Notes: generated from the letters alone by a model not told the origin. Positions 25,750 to 34,655 are shown, numbered from the stretch's first letter. The stretch: DNA of 64,000 nucleotides from Mucilaginibacter roseus (GCF_021215455.1 NZ_JAJPWV010000001.1:248001-312000), one strand, 5' to 3'. Numbers and translations: made by a program.

Positions 25750-26985
25750 ATGAGGGGTAAAAGGATCATTCTTTTTTCAGGTATATTTCTGTTGCCCCTC
25801 ATCCTGATTTTTTCGCAATGCAGCAATTTGTTTGATAAGGAAGATACTGATCCGCGTGGAAGTTTGTACGCGGGTGATAAGGCTTGCATAAAATGCCATA
25901 GCGATGTTTATAAAAGCTATTTGCATACGGCGCATTTTCAAAGTACGCGCGATGCGGCAGACAGCACCGTTCAGGGCGATTTTAGTGCGGGCCATAACAG
26001 CTTTACTTTTAACGATAACCTGAAGGTAGTGATGGAGAAGCGCAGCGGCGGCTTATATCAGGCGGGTTATGTTAATGGCAAAAAACAACAGGAGCAACGT
26101 ATGGATATTGTTTTTGGCGGTGTAAAGGCCGAAACTTATTTGTACTGGAAGGATAGCACCACTTATCAGCTACCCATATCGTATTTTAAACGCCTGCACA
26201 ACTGGACAAATAGTCCGGGTTATGATACCACCCGTATTGATTTTGGGCGAATGATTGGCAAGCGTTGCTTTGAGTGCCATAGCTCATACATCAAACAACT
26301 GCCCTCGCCTCAGCAAAGCCTGGCGTCGGTAGTGAAGTTTGATCAGGCCACGCTGATTAATGGTATTGATTGCGAACGCTGCCACGGTCCGGCGGCTAAC
26401 CACGTTAATTTTCATACCGATTATCCGGAAAAGAAAAAAGCGCGGTACATAGCCAAATATGCTTCATTGTCGAGGCAGCAAAAAATAGATATGTGCGCAT
26501 CATGCCACTCCGGCAACGGTAGTATGCCGGTGAGACCGATGTTTGCCTTTAAACCCGGCGACACGCTGGCTAATTTTTTAGAAACAGAATATTATCCAAC
26601 TGTCCGTGCCGATGCTACCCAGTTGGATGTGCATGGTAATCAAAGCCAGATGCTGGGTGCCAGCAAATGCTATGTTCAAAGTAAAATGGATTGCGGTACC
26701 TGCCACAACACCCACGTAAAAGATAGGGGCAACGTGGCCCTGTACTCGCAGCGCTGCATGAACTGCCATAAAGCCGATGGACACAATTTTTGCAAAATGG
26801 CGTCGAAAATAGGTGTTTCAATAAAAAATAATTGTGTGGACTGCCATATGCCCCAACGTCCGTCGACTATTATAGCGGTGCAATCAGCGCAGGGCAGGGC
26901 TGCCCCTTATTTTGTGCGTACGCACCGCATAGCGGTATATCCGCAGGAAGTAGAGAAAGTGTTGTCGTATTTAAATAAAAATTAA
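25750..26985 (+). CDS. Seven-heme c-type cytochrome lipoprotein
   Basis: A 411-residue exported protein. The N-terminal hydrophobic segment ends in IFSQCSNLF, compatible with a lipoprotein. Seven CxxCH heme-attachment motifs are present (CIKCH, CFECH, CERCH, CASCH, CGTCH, CMNCH, CVDCH), together with extra His residues for axial ligation. This resembles the cytochrome c554 and multiheme cytochromes used in periplasmic electron transfer. Its placement between GH30 and GH5 genes, with normal short spacing (54 and 50 bp), is unexpected. Possible roles are electron delivery to an oxidative glycan enzyme or a respiratory oxidoreductase, but none is in the window. Confidence 0.9.
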   Translation: MRGKRIILFSGIFLLPLILIFSQCSNLFDKEDTDPRGSLYAGDKACIKCHSDVYKSYLHTAHFQSTRDAADSTVQGDFSAGHNSFTFNDNLKVVMEKRSGGLYQAGYVNGKKQQEQRMDIVFGGVKAETYLYWKDSTTYQLPISYFKRLHNWTNSPGYDTTRIDFGRMIGKRCFECHSSYIKQLPSPQQSLASVVKFDQATLINGIDCERCHGPAANHVNFHTDYPEKKKARYIAKYASLSRQQKIDMCASCHSGNGSMPVRPMFAFKPGDTLANFLETEYYPTVRADATQLDVHGNQSQMLGASKCYVQSKMDCGTCHNTHVKDRGNVALYSQRCMNCHKADGHNFCKMASKIGVSIKNNCVDCHMPQRPSTIIAVQSAQGRAAPYFVRTHRIAVYPQEVEKVLSYLNKN

Positions 26986-27035
26986 AATCCGGATAAAAAT
27001 TTTACATATTTAAGCACCAATTAGCTACCTTATTT

Positions 27036-28265
27036 ATGAAGAAACTATTACCAATTTTGGCCATTGTAATGGCGTCATTTTCTGTAAGCTCATATGCACA
27101 GGGTAAATTTATTTCTGTTAAAGGCAAAGAGATCATAGGTGCCGATGGCAAGCCATTTTTGATACGAGGTACTAACCTGGGTAACTGGCTGGTGCCCGAG
27201 GGGTACATGTTCAAGCTCAAGGGCATCAACTCACCTAAACTGATTAACCAGGCTTTTGCAGAGATCATCGGTCCGGATGATATGCGTGTTTTCTGGAAAC
27301 AGTTTTTAGATACCTACATTACCGCCGAGGATATTCATTACCTGAAATCCACGGGGATGAACTCCATCCGCATACCGTTTAACTATAAGCTGTTTACCAA
27401 TGAGGATTACATGGGCGATAACGACGCTACCCGTGGCTTCAAGTACCTGGATAAAGTAATTGCCTGGTGCAAAAAGGAAAACTTATACGTAATACTTGAT
27501 ATGCACTGTGCCCCCGGCGGCCAAACCGGCGATAATATTGACGATGGCTATGGTTACCCCTTCCTGTTTGAAAGCAGGCCGAGCCAACTGCTAACAATCA
27601 AAATTTGGAAACAGATAGCAGATCATTATAAAAATGAAAGCATTATTTTGGGGTATGATTTGCTGAACGAGCCTATCGCCCATTATTTTAAGGTTGACAG
27701 CCTGAACCCTTACCTGGAACCCCTGTATAAAGAAATTACCCAGGCAGTACGCACGGTTGACAAGAACCATCTGATATTTTTAGGCGGTGCGCAGTGGGAC
27801 AGCAACTTTAAACCATTCGGGCAGCCGTTTGATAGTAAACTGGTATACACTTTTCATAAATACTGGACGCCGGCTACTATCGACGTTATTAAAGATTACA
27901 TTGATTTCAGGGATAAATACAATGTGCCTATCTACGTTGGCGAAACCGGCGAGAATACTGATGAGTGGGTGCGCGACTTCCGCATTCTGCTGGAGAAAAA
28001 TAACATTGGCTGGCATTACTGGCCTTACAAAAAAATGGATAATGAGCGCGGTTTCCGCACGTTCGCGCAGCCTGAAGGTTATGATAAGGTGTTTGATTAT
28101 ACCGAGAAGAACCGCCAGACCTTTGAAGATATCCGTAAAGCCACACCCGAAGATCGCAAGAAATTAAAGGAAGTGCTTTTTAAGGTATTGGAGAATAGCA
28201 AGTTTGTGAACACTAAGCCCAACAAAGGTTACATTGAGGCTTTAGGACTTACCGCAGGCCAATAG
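27036..28265 (+). CDS. GH5 glycoside hydrolase (exo-glucanase/cellulase family)
   Basis: A 409-residue exported enzyme (signal peptide about 1-22, ending SSYAQ). The GH5 TIM barrel shows RGTNLGNWLVPEGYMFK near residue 45, SIRIPFNYKLF, YVILDMHCAPGGQTGDN, LLNEPIAHYF (acid/base Glu), TFHKYWTP, and VYVGETGENTDEW (nucleophile Glu). The first motif is like that of GH5 exo-beta-1,3-glucanases. As the last enzyme of the locus it probably trims glucan oligosaccharides in the periplasm. A good terminator follows, so the locus ends here. Confidence 0.93.
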   Translation: MKKLLPILAIVMASFSVSSYAQGKFISVKGKEIIGADGKPFLIRGTNLGNWLVPEGYMFKLKGINSPKLINQAFAEIIGPDDMRVFWKQFLDTYITAEDIHYLKSTGMNSIRIPFNYKLFTNEDYMGDNDATRGFKYLDKVIAWCKKENLYVILDMHCAPGGQTGDNIDDGYGYPFLFESRPSQLLTIKIWKQIADHYKNESIILGYDLLNEPIAHYFKVDSLNPYLEPLYKEITQAVRTVDKNHLIFLGGAQWDSNFKPFGQPFDSKLVYTFHKYWTPATIDVIKDYIDFRDKYNVPIYVGETGENTDEWVRDFRILLEKNNIGWHYWPYKKMDNERGFRTFAQPEGYDKVFDYTEKNRQTFEDIRKATPEDRKKLKEVLFKVLENSKFVNTKPNKGYIEALGLTAGQ

Positions 28266-28320
28266 TTTTATTTTGTGGCGATAAAAAAGCTATGTTTGCA
28301 TTGTAAACCATTATAAACAA

Positions 28321-28350
28321 GGCTTCGCTTTTAAGCGAAGCCCAATTAAG
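28321..28350 (+). terminator. Terminator closing the glucan utilisation locus
   Basis: A perfect 10-bp stem, GGCTTCGCTT (28321-28330) with AAGCGAAGCC (28333-28342), then AATTAAGCTTTTT. Confidence 0.8.
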
Positions 28351-28367
28351 CTTTTTAACTGACCTTT

Positions 28368-30275
28368 ATGCCGAAAACTTTGATAAAGAGTTTATTCTTT
28401 ATTGCGTTTTTAATGCCGTTTTGCCTGCGCGTTTCGGCCCAGGTGCCGCTGCTGTTAAATGACGAGGAAAACCAAAGGTTTTTTACTTTTAATGAGATAC
28501 AAGCACTGCCCGACTCAACCGCTTTGCTCACGTTTGGGCAGGTGCTGAGCAAACAATACACACAAAAATTCAGGCCGAGCGAATTATCCTCCCCCAAAAC
28601 GGGTGAATCGGGCTGGGCTTACTGGTACCGCATTCGCATCAGTAATACAAACAACACCCGCAAAAACTGGCTGCTGGAATTTATGGATCAAACCATTGAC
28701 AGCATCACGGTATACTCACCGCGCAAGGAGGGTGGCTATACAAAAACCTCGTTTGGCGCGGCCTACCATTTTGACGAGCGGCTGTATCACCATAAAAACT
28801 TTACGCACAACATTAGCAGCGACCTGCATGGTACACAAACCTATTACATTCGTATTGTATCGCACCAGCCGGTAAACGTTATTGTGGTGCTGCGTTCGGT
28901 AAGCTGGTTTATTCATTACGCGCTGGATGAGTACCTGTTTTTCGGCGCGTTTTACGGTATGCTTACTGTATTCGGGTTATATAACCTGATGATGTTTTTC
29001 GCCATCAGGCAAAAACAGTACCTGTATTATGTAATGTATAATGTGAGCATCGGCTTTTACGAAATGTGTACCGATGGTATTGCCTACCAGTACGTATGGC
29101 CTAATTCCCCGCACTGGAACCAATATGCTTACGGCATTGCCCTATACTTCGCCAGCGTGTCAGGTATGTTATTCACCCTGAGCCTGCTGCATGTAAAGGC
29201 CCGCGCACCGCAGATGTACAAAATATTTGTTTGGGCGATAGCGCTGCGCTCGGTTTTCTTTTTGTGTTGTTTGCTGATCGATAAAAGCTGGTTCAACTAT
29301 AAGATCATCGAGATCGTTCCGCTGCTGCTGGCTTGCTATACCGGCTTTTATGTAATGCGTAAGGGTTACTGGCCTGCGCGCTTTTTTGTAGTGGGCTACA
29401 GCTTCCTGTTCGTTGGTTTCATCATCAAAATACTTATTGCACTTGATGTTCCATGGCTTCCATTTGGGCCGGTTACACATTACAGTTTAAGCTTTTGCTT
29501 TATTATGGAGATGCTGTTCATCTCTTTCGCTATCGCGGAAAAGGTTCGCGCCTTGAAAAAGAAGAAAGATTACGTGCAGCGCCGCATTATCAGGCAGATG
29601 AAGCAGAATGAGGAACTGAAGGACAATATCAACCGCCAGTTAGAGCACCAGGTACAGGAACGCACGCGCGAACTATCTGTAAAATCAGAAGTGATAGAGC
29701 AGCAGAACGATGAACTAAAGGCCATGAACCTGCTGCTGAAAGAGCAATCCGAAGAAATATCGCGCATAAACGTGCTGCTCGAAAAGGATAACATCACCCT
29801 GCATAATGATATTGAAAAGGTAACGCATGACAGGGTAATGTCTGCCGAGGTGGATTTTGAAGAGTTCAGCCGCATTTACCCCGACCGCGAAACCTGCTTC
29901 GGTTTTTTAGCCAAGCTGAAGTGGGAGAGAGGATACGCTTGTCGCCGCTGCGAACATACCCATTACAGCGGCGGGCACTTGCCGTACAGCAGGCGTTGCT
30001 CGAAATGTGGTTATGAGGAATCTGTTATCGCATACACCATTCTGCAAAACACCCGCATACCTATCAACAAGGCTTTTTACATGATATTTTTGATGTACTC
30101 TACCAAAGGCAAAATATCATCGCACAAACTATCTGAAGTGCTGGACATAAGGCAGAGCACCTGCTGGGCCTATAGTTCGCGCATAAAAAAGGTGATGGAA
30201 ACAAAAAAGAAGGAACTGCGTAACGCCGGCCACAAAGGCTGGAGCAAGTTGGTAATTGATGTGGATGATGATTAA
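28368..30275 (+). CDS. 7TM-DISM receptor fused to an IS1595-type transposase zinc ribbon and HTH
   Basis: A 635-residue membrane protein. Residues 1-25 are a signal peptide. About 27-175 form a 7TMR-DISMED2-like periplasmic carbohydrate-binding-type domain, about 185-395 the seven helices of a 7TMR-DISM domain, and 395-490 a coiled coil. Normally a histidine kinase or cyclase follows. Instead 497-612 match the N-terminal part of IS1595 (ISXO2-like) transposases: FGFLAKLKWERGYACRRCEH, a four-Cys zinc ribbon (C525, C528, C544, C547), and the YSTKGKISSHKLSEVLDI helix-turn-helix segment. The DDE nuclease is absent. The likely role is a membrane-bound DNA-contacting regulator, possibly of the adjacent glucan locus (inference). 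Confidence 0.85.
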   Translation: MPKTLIKSLFFIAFLMPFCLRVSAQVPLLLNDEENQRFFTFNEIQALPDSTALLTFGQVLSKQYTQKFRPSELSSPKTGESGWAYWYRIRISNTNNTRKNWLLEFMDQTIDSITVYSPRKEGGYTKTSFGAAYHFDERLYHHKNFTHNISSDLHGTQTYYIRIVSHQPVNVIVVLRSVSWFIHYALDEYLFFGAFYGMLTVFGLYNLMMFFAIRQKQYLYYVMYNVSIGFYEMCTDGIAYQYVWPNSPHWNQYAYGIALYFASVSGMLFTLSLLHVKARAPQMYKIFVWAIALRSVFFLCCLLIDKSWFNYKIIEIVPLLLACYTGFYVMRKGYWPARFFVVGYSFLFVGFIIKILIALDVPWLPFGPVTHYSLSFCFIMEMLFISFAIAEKVRALKKKKDYVQRRIIRQMKQNEELKDNINRQLEHQVQERTRELSVKSEVIEQQNDELKAMNLLLKEQSEEISRINVLLEKDNITLHNDIEKVTHDRVMSAEVDFEEFSRIYPDRETCFGFLAKLKWERGYACRRCEHTHYSGGHLPYSRRCSKCGYEESVIAYTILQNTRIPINKAFYMIFLMYSTKGKISSHKLSEVLDIRQSTCWAYSSRIKKVMETKKKELRNAGHKGWSKLVIDVDDD

Positions 30276-30318
30276 GCGGGTTTTGTAAGTATCAAATTTT
30301 ACATACTTTAGTTCATCA

Positions 30319-31638
30319 ATGCAACTGAAAGACAATAAACGCACCATTTGGTCGTGGGCTATGTTTGATTGGGCCAACTCGGCTTACAACCTGGTGATCA
30401 CTACTACGATATTCCCGGCCTACTACACCGCTATCACCGCCAACAACGGTACCCACAAGGTTAACTTTTTTGGCTATACCTTTATCAATACCGCCCTTGC
30501 TGATTATGCATTGGCTGCTGCTTACCTGGTTATTGCCCTCATGCTGCCGGTACTAACCGCCATTGCCGACTTTCGCGGCAACAAAAAGGTGTTCATGCAG
30601 TTCTTCACCATGATAGGCGCTATAAGCTGCGGGCTGCTGTTCTTTTTTAACAAAAGCAATATTGAGCTGGGCATTATCTGCTTCGCCATGGCGGCCATTG
30701 GTTATTGTGGGGGATTTGTATTTTACAACTCATATCTACCCCAAATTGCCAGTATCGAAATGCAGGATAAGGTGAGCGCGAAGGGCTTTACTTACGGCTA
30801 TATCGGCAGTGTATTGCTGCAATTGATCTGCTTTGCATTCGTATTAAAACCTGAGTGGTTTGGTATAACCGATGCTTCATTACCGCCGCGCCTGTCGTTT
30901 TTGCTGGTAGGTGTGTGGTGGATAGCCTTCGCGCAGATCCCGTTTACCATATTGCCAAAAGGGGAGCCAAATACCACCACGCAACATAAAAACATCATAA
31001 AAGGTGGCTTTGCCGAGTTAGGAAAAGTTTGGAACAAAATCGGTCGGATGCCTTTGCTCAAAAAGTTTTTACCGGCGTTCTTCTTTTACTCCATGGGTGT
31101 ACAAACCGTAATGCTGGTGGCCACCAGTTTCGGCGCCAAGGAGTTAGGTTTACAGCAGGAGGCGTTAATCGCTATTATACTCATTATTCAACTGGTTGCC
31201 ATTGGCGGTGCTATTTTAATGTCGCGCCTGGCGGTTAAGTTTGGTAATGTGCGCATCCTGCTTATCGTGGTTATGCTATGGATAGTGGTTTGTGTATCAG
31301 CATACTTTATAACCACGGCAACACAGTTTTATATACTCGCTGTGCTGGTAGGTTTGGTAATGGGCGGCATACAGTCGCTTTCGCGATCCACTTATTCAAA
31401 GTATCTCCCGCAAAATATTCCGGACACTGCGTCTTTCTTTAGCTTTTTTGACGTTACCGAAAAGCTGGCCATTGTAGGTGGTTTGTTCAGCTTTGGTTTC
31501 ATCGAGGAGCTGAGCGGCAGCATGCGTAATTCAACACTCGCGCTATGCGTTTACTTCGCCATCGGATTAATACTTTTATTTGTTTTGCTGGCGGCAGAGA
31601 AAAAACACAGTAAAAATGCTGATTTTAGTGCCGTTTAA
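30319..31638 (+). CDS. MFS transporter, UMF1/Atg22-like family
   Basis: A 439-residue inner-membrane protein with about 12 transmembrane helices. The opening RTIWSWAMFDWANSAYNLVITT is a hallmark of the UMF1 (Atg22-like) branch of the major facilitator superfamily, as is GGIQSLSRSTYSKYLPQ near residue 350. Eukaryotic Atg22 exports amino acids from the vacuole; bacterial substrates are unknown. It lies 14 bases upstream of the LutA-like gene and is probably co-transcribed with it. Confidence 0.92.
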   Translation: MQLKDNKRTIWSWAMFDWANSAYNLVITTTIFPAYYTAITANNGTHKVNFFGYTFINTALADYALAAAYLVIALMLPVLTAIADFRGNKKVFMQFFTMIGAISCGLLFFFNKSNIELGIICFAMAAIGYCGGFVFYNSYLPQIASIEMQDKVSAKGFTYGYIGSVLLQLICFAFVLKPEWFGITDASLPPRLSFLLVGVWWIAFAQIPFTILPKGEPNTTTQHKNIIKGGFAELGKVWNKIGRMPLLKKFLPAFFFYSMGVQTVMLVATSFGAKELGLQQEALIAIILIIQLVAIGGAILMSRLAVKFGNVRILLIVVMLWIVVCVSAYFITTATQFYILAVLVGLVMGGIQSLSRSTYSKYLPQNIPDTASFFSFFDVTEKLAIVGGLFSFGFIEELSGSMRNSTLALCVYFAIGLILLFVLLAAEKKHSKNADFSAV

Positions 31639-31652
31639 TTTTATTTGTGCCG

Positions 31653-32381
31653 ATGAAGGTTGAGTTATTTGTACCCTGTTTTGTTGATCAGTTATACCCT
31701 GAAACGGCTTTTAACACCGTAAAACTGCTTGAAAAGGCGGGTTGCAATGTGTCGTTCAACCCTAACCAAACCTGCTGCGGGCAACCTGCTTTTAACGCCG
31801 GTTTTTGGGATGAGGCCAAAGAAGTAGGCACTAAGTTTTTGAACGACTTTGAGCAGGACAGCATTATTGTAACCCCATCAGCATCATGCACTGGCATGGT
31901 GAAAAATTACTACAACGATCTGTTCACCAATACTATCGAGCATAACAAATGCCGTAACATTCAAAGCAATATTTACGAGCTGTCGGATTTTTTAGTAAAT
32001 ATTTTGCAGTTTGATTACTTCGGTGCCGAACTTGATGGCCGTGCCGTTTATCATGATAGTTGCAGCGGCTTACGCGAATGCCATATCAAGGATGAGCCTC
32101 GTCAACTATTATCGAAAGTTTTCGGTTTAGAGCTGGTTGAAATGAAGGATAATGAAACCTGCTGCGGTTTTGGCGGTACATTCTCTGTTAAGTTCGAGGC
32201 TATTGCCAGCGCTATGGCGCAGCAAAAGGTAGATAATGCCCTCGCTGCCGGTGCCGATTACATCATCTCTACTGATGCCTCATGTTTGCTACATCTGCAG
32301 GCTTATATCGATAAAAATAACTTGCCCATAAAAACTTACCACCTGGCCGATGTACTGGCCAACGGCTGGGGGAATGTTTAA
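31653..32381 (+). CDS. LutA/YkgE-like (Fe-S)-binding oxidoreductase subunit
   Basis: A 242-residue cysteine-rich domain protein of the LutA/GlpC family. The two CCG motifs are present (NQTCCGQPAF at about 37-46 and NETCCGFGGTFS at about 170), which in this family bind a noncubane Fe-S cluster in lactate or glycolate oxidation. The usual partners LutB and LutC are absent from the window. I chose ATG 31653 over an in-frame GTG at 31647 because MKVELFVPCFVD is the typical start. Its stop codon overlaps that of the convergent NUDIX gene by 4 bp (32378-32381). Confidence 0.85.
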   Translation: MKVELFVPCFVDQLYPETAFNTVKLLEKAGCNVSFNPNQTCCGQPAFNAGFWDEAKEVGTKFLNDFEQDSIIVTPSASCTGMVKNYYNDLFTNTIEHNKCRNIQSNIYELSDFLVNILQFDYFGAELDGRAVYHDSCSGLRECHIKDEPRQLLSKVFGLELVEMKDNETCCGFGGTFSVKFEAIASAMAQQKVDNALAAGADYIISTDASCLLHLQAYIDKNNLPIKTYHLADVLANGWGNV

Positions 32382-32854
32382 TCAGGTTGATTGTTCCCGG
32401 CTAAAATCTCCAGTAATGCATCTATCAGAGGAATCTGACCAGGGTTGATATAAACACGCGCATCATCCACAGTAAAAAAGTCGCCTTTATCAACCTCGGG
32501 TATTATTATGGTTTTGCTTGATTTGGGCGGCCAGGGTAATGCAAAGGTGTTGCTTACAATGTTGTTTACATCTACATCGCCCTCAACCGCCCAGGCGTTT
32601 ACTATTTTACCGCTGCGCTGTTTCACCGGCGGCAGGGGGGTAAACTCTCCATGAATCTTTTGCCCGGTCTCTTCTTCAAACTCGCGCTGAGCGGCCATCA
32701 GTGTATCTTCATCCGGATCAAGTTCTCCTTTCGGGATTGACCATGCACCTTTGTCCTTGTTTTTCCAGAACGGGCCGCCGGGGTGTACCAGGAATATCAT
32801 CGGCTCATTATTCAGCATCTTATACAGTAAAATACCGGCGCTTTGTTGTGGCAT
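32378..32854 (-). CDS. NUDIX hydrolase
   Basis: A 158-residue cytoplasmic NUDIX protein. The Nudix box runs from GELDPDEDTLMAAQ to REFEEETGQ at about residues 43-65, with all acidic metal ligands. The leading MPQQSAGILLYKM and FLVHPGGPFWKNKDKGAWSIPKG pattern is close to the group with diadenosine polyphosphate or nucleotide-sugar substrates. I used ATG 32854; the frame extends two codons to a TTG. Convergent with the LutA-like gene with interlocked stop codons. Confidence 0.92.
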   Translation of the reverse strand: MPQQSAGILLYKMLNNEPMIFLVHPGGPFWKNKDKGAWSIPKGELDPDEDTLMAAQREFEEETGQKIHGEFTPLPPVKQRSGKIVNAWAVEGDVDVNNIVSNTFALPWPPKSSKTIIIPEVDKGDFFTVDDARVYINPGQIPLIDALLEILAGNNQPD

Positions 32855-32897
32855 GGTCAATATTTTGATTTGCTATTAAAACCACTGCATTTATAAT

Positions 32898-32905
32898 TAG
32901 TTTTG
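32898..32905 (+). promoter_or_regulatory. -7 promoter element directly before ribE
   Basis: TAGTTTTG, then CCCC, then the ATG at 32910. The predicted transcript start coincides with the start codon. TTTG at 32869-32872 is 25 bases upstream, longer than the normal spacer. Confidence 0.45.
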
Positions 32906-32909
32906 CCCC

Positions 32910-33494
32910 ATGTTTACAGGTATTATTGAAACGCTTGGCCGGATAGTAACGCTCGAAAAGGAGCAAAGCAACCTGCACATCACGGTTGAATCAGCCATCG
33001 CGCATGAGTTAAAGATAGATCAGTCAGTTGCGCATAACGGCGTTTGCCTTACGGTTGTTGCCGTTGCCGATGGTTTGCATACGGTAACCGCTATTGACGA
33101 AACGCTGAGCAAAACCAGCCTCGGCCACCTGCAAACCGGTGATCTGGTAAACCTGGAACGCTGTATGCAAATGAATGCCCGTTTGGATGGCCACATCGTT
33201 CAAGGCCATGTTGACCAAACCGCTATCTGTACAGCTTTTATTGAGCATGATGGTAGCTGGGAATACACCTTTGAATATGACAGTTCAAAAGGTAACGTAA
33301 CCGTTGAAAAAGGGTCAATCTGTGTAAATGGGATAAGCCTTACCGTGGTTAATTCAAAAGCCAACAGTTTTTCGGTGGCTATTATACCTTATACTTATGA
33401 GCATACCAATTTGCAGCACGTGCGTGTTGGCTCTGTAGTAAACCTTGAATTCGACATCATTGGCAAATATGTAGCCCGCCTCATGCAGCGCTAA
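32910..33494 (+). CDS. ribE: Riboflavin synthase alpha chain
   Basis: A 194-residue enzyme that dismutates two molecules of 6,7-dimethyl-8-ribityllumazine to riboflavin. Two homologous lumazine-binding barrels are visible: the first begins MFTGIIETLGRI and contains HNGVCLTVVAV, and the second includes GHIVQGHVDQTA and EKGSICVNGISLTVV. Length and ends (VNLEFDIIGKYVARL) are canonical. It is separate from other rib genes here. No FMN riboswitch-like structure precedes it, and the promoter element abuts the ATG. Confidence 0.97.
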   Translation: MFTGIIETLGRIVTLEKEQSNLHITVESAIAHELKIDQSVAHNGVCLTVVAVADGLHTVTAIDETLSKTSLGHLQTGDLVNLERCMQMNARLDGHIVQGHVDQTAICTAFIEHDGSWEYTFEYDSSKGNVTVEKGSICVNGISLTVVNSKANSFSVAIIPYTYEHTNLQHVRVGSVVNLEFDIIGKYVARLMQR

Positions 33495-34636
33495 CGGCTC
33501 AATGCTTCAATGCGTGAGCTGCTGTAGGCCATATATTGCCCATGGCTTTTAGGTGGTTTTGATGCCAGGTATTTTTTATAGTATCTGATGGCTTGTTTCT
33601 TATTCTTTAGCTTGTCATCATATATAACAGCCAGCGCATACAACGTAACTGGTCGCTCATTGTATTGTAATGCTTTTTGGTATGCAGCTAACGATAATTT
33701 GGTTTTATTAAGCCGGTCGTAACTTTCGCCTATCTCGCCATAGTAAGAATCGACGGACGGTGAAATGGCCTTCTCAATAGCCTTTTCAAAATAACCGATT
33801 GCCTTAGGTTGATCTTTTAAACCCTTGTAAGCCATTCCGGTATAATAAAGTGACGCTTCAGTCTGCGTGTCATCGGTCAACTTGCTGTACGTCTCAATAC
33901 ATTGCCGGTATTTTTTCTCGATATAATAAGAGGTACCTAACATGCTGATCACCGCGCCAGACATATCACCTTCCTGCATCAGCTTATTACATAGGCTAAT
34001 AGTTTCTGCAGTTTTACCCTGCTGAAAAGTTATTTTGGCCTTACCTAAAATAAGCGTAAGGTTAGTACTGTCTGCCGCTAAAGCAGGCGACAATATCTTG
34101 TCGGCCTGATCGAGTTGTTTAACAGTCACGTAAAAGCTGCTCAAATCAAAAGCTACATCGCCATCCAACGGATTTATTTTATTAGCTTTTTGTAAGTAAT
34201 AAACATAACTCCCTATATCAGCCAGGCTTTTTGAAAGTGAGCTTAGTTGCCTGTAAACGTTAAAGTTGGTGCTATCCTTTTTAAGTATTTGTTTGTAATA
34301 AGTAATGGCTTTAGCGCTATTCCCCCGGCGGTTGTTGATATTGCCCAGGTTGAACAGTACTGGTATGTTAAGCGAGTCGGTTTGAAGGATACGCAGGTAA
34401 TAACCTTCAGCCTGGGGGAGCTTGCCGCTCATTTGAGCGGTGTATGCCAACGCAGACAGTATTTTCGGCTCTGCTACATCATCACCATATATGCCTTGCA
34501 GGTAGGAGTAGGCATCAGCATAGCGTTGGTTTTGGTAATAGTCAAGTAAAACCACGGCATCGTGTTTATGCGAATTTTGTGCGTTTACAGTAACGAATAA
34601 GCAAATTGCGACAAGGAAGGTTAACATATTTTTCAT
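33491..34636 (-). CDS. Exported TPR-repeat protein
   Basis: A 381-residue protein with a Sec signal peptide (about 1-19, ending TVNAQ) and about nine tetratricopeptide repeats through its length. Clear units include LFNLGNINNRRGNSAKAITYYKQIL and SLYYTGMAYKGLKDQPKAIGYFEKAI. It has no enzymatic domain, so it probably scaffolds a periplasmic or outer-membrane complex. The final helix ends KPPKSHGQYMAYSSSRIEALSR. The stop codon interlocks with that of ribE (33491-33494). An 18-bp inverted repeat (34638-34655) directly precedes the start. Confidence 0.85.
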   Translation of the reverse strand: MKNMLTFLVAICLFVTVNAQNSHKHDAVVLLDYYQNQRYADAYSYLQGIYGDDVAEPKILSALAYTAQMSGKLPQAEGYYLRILQTDSLNIPVLFNLGNINNRRGNSAKAITYYKQILKKDSTNFNVYRQLSSLSKSLADIGSYVYYLQKANKINPLDGDVAFDLSSFYVTVKQLDQADKILSPALAADSTNLTLILGKAKITFQQGKTAETISLCNKLMQEGDMSGAVISMLGTSYYIEKKYRQCIETYSKLTDDTQTEASLYYTGMAYKGLKDQPKAIGYFEKAIEKAISPSVDSYYGEIGESYDRLNKTKLSLAAYQKALQYNERPVTLYALAVIYDDKLKNKKQAIRYYKKYLASKPPKSHGQYMAYSSSRIEALSR

Positions 34637-34637
34637 T

Positions 34638-34655
34638 CAACTAATTTATTAGTTG
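34638..34655. promoter_or_regulatory. Possible operator: perfect inverted repeat upstream of the TPR gene
   Basis: CAACTAAT, two bases, ATTAGTTG. It begins one base upstream of the TPR gene's start codon and lies in the divergent gap to the 96-residue gene. It could be an operator or an mRNA 5' hairpin. Confidence 0.3.

Larger units (their letters stand above)
17081..28265 (+). other. Polysaccharide utilisation locus, probably for beta-1,3/1,6-glucan
   Basis: Seven consecutive same-strand genes: SusC, SusD, GH16, GH30, GH30, a multiheme cytochrome and GH5. The enzyme set fits laminarin-like or fungal beta-glucan (GH16 endo-beta-1,3-glucanase, GH30 beta-1,6-glucanase or beta-glucosidase types, GH5 exo-glucanase type). 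All products carry export signals. No SusR, hybrid two-component regulator or sigma/anti-sigma pair lies next to it. The SusC lacks an STN domain, consistent with the absence of an anti-sigma partner. Confidence 0.75.

Noticed and set aside
28368-30275. An insertion sequence of the IS1595 type
   Set aside because: Only the zinc-ribbon and HTH part is present, fused in frame to a receptor. There are no DDE domain, terminal inverted repeats or target duplications.
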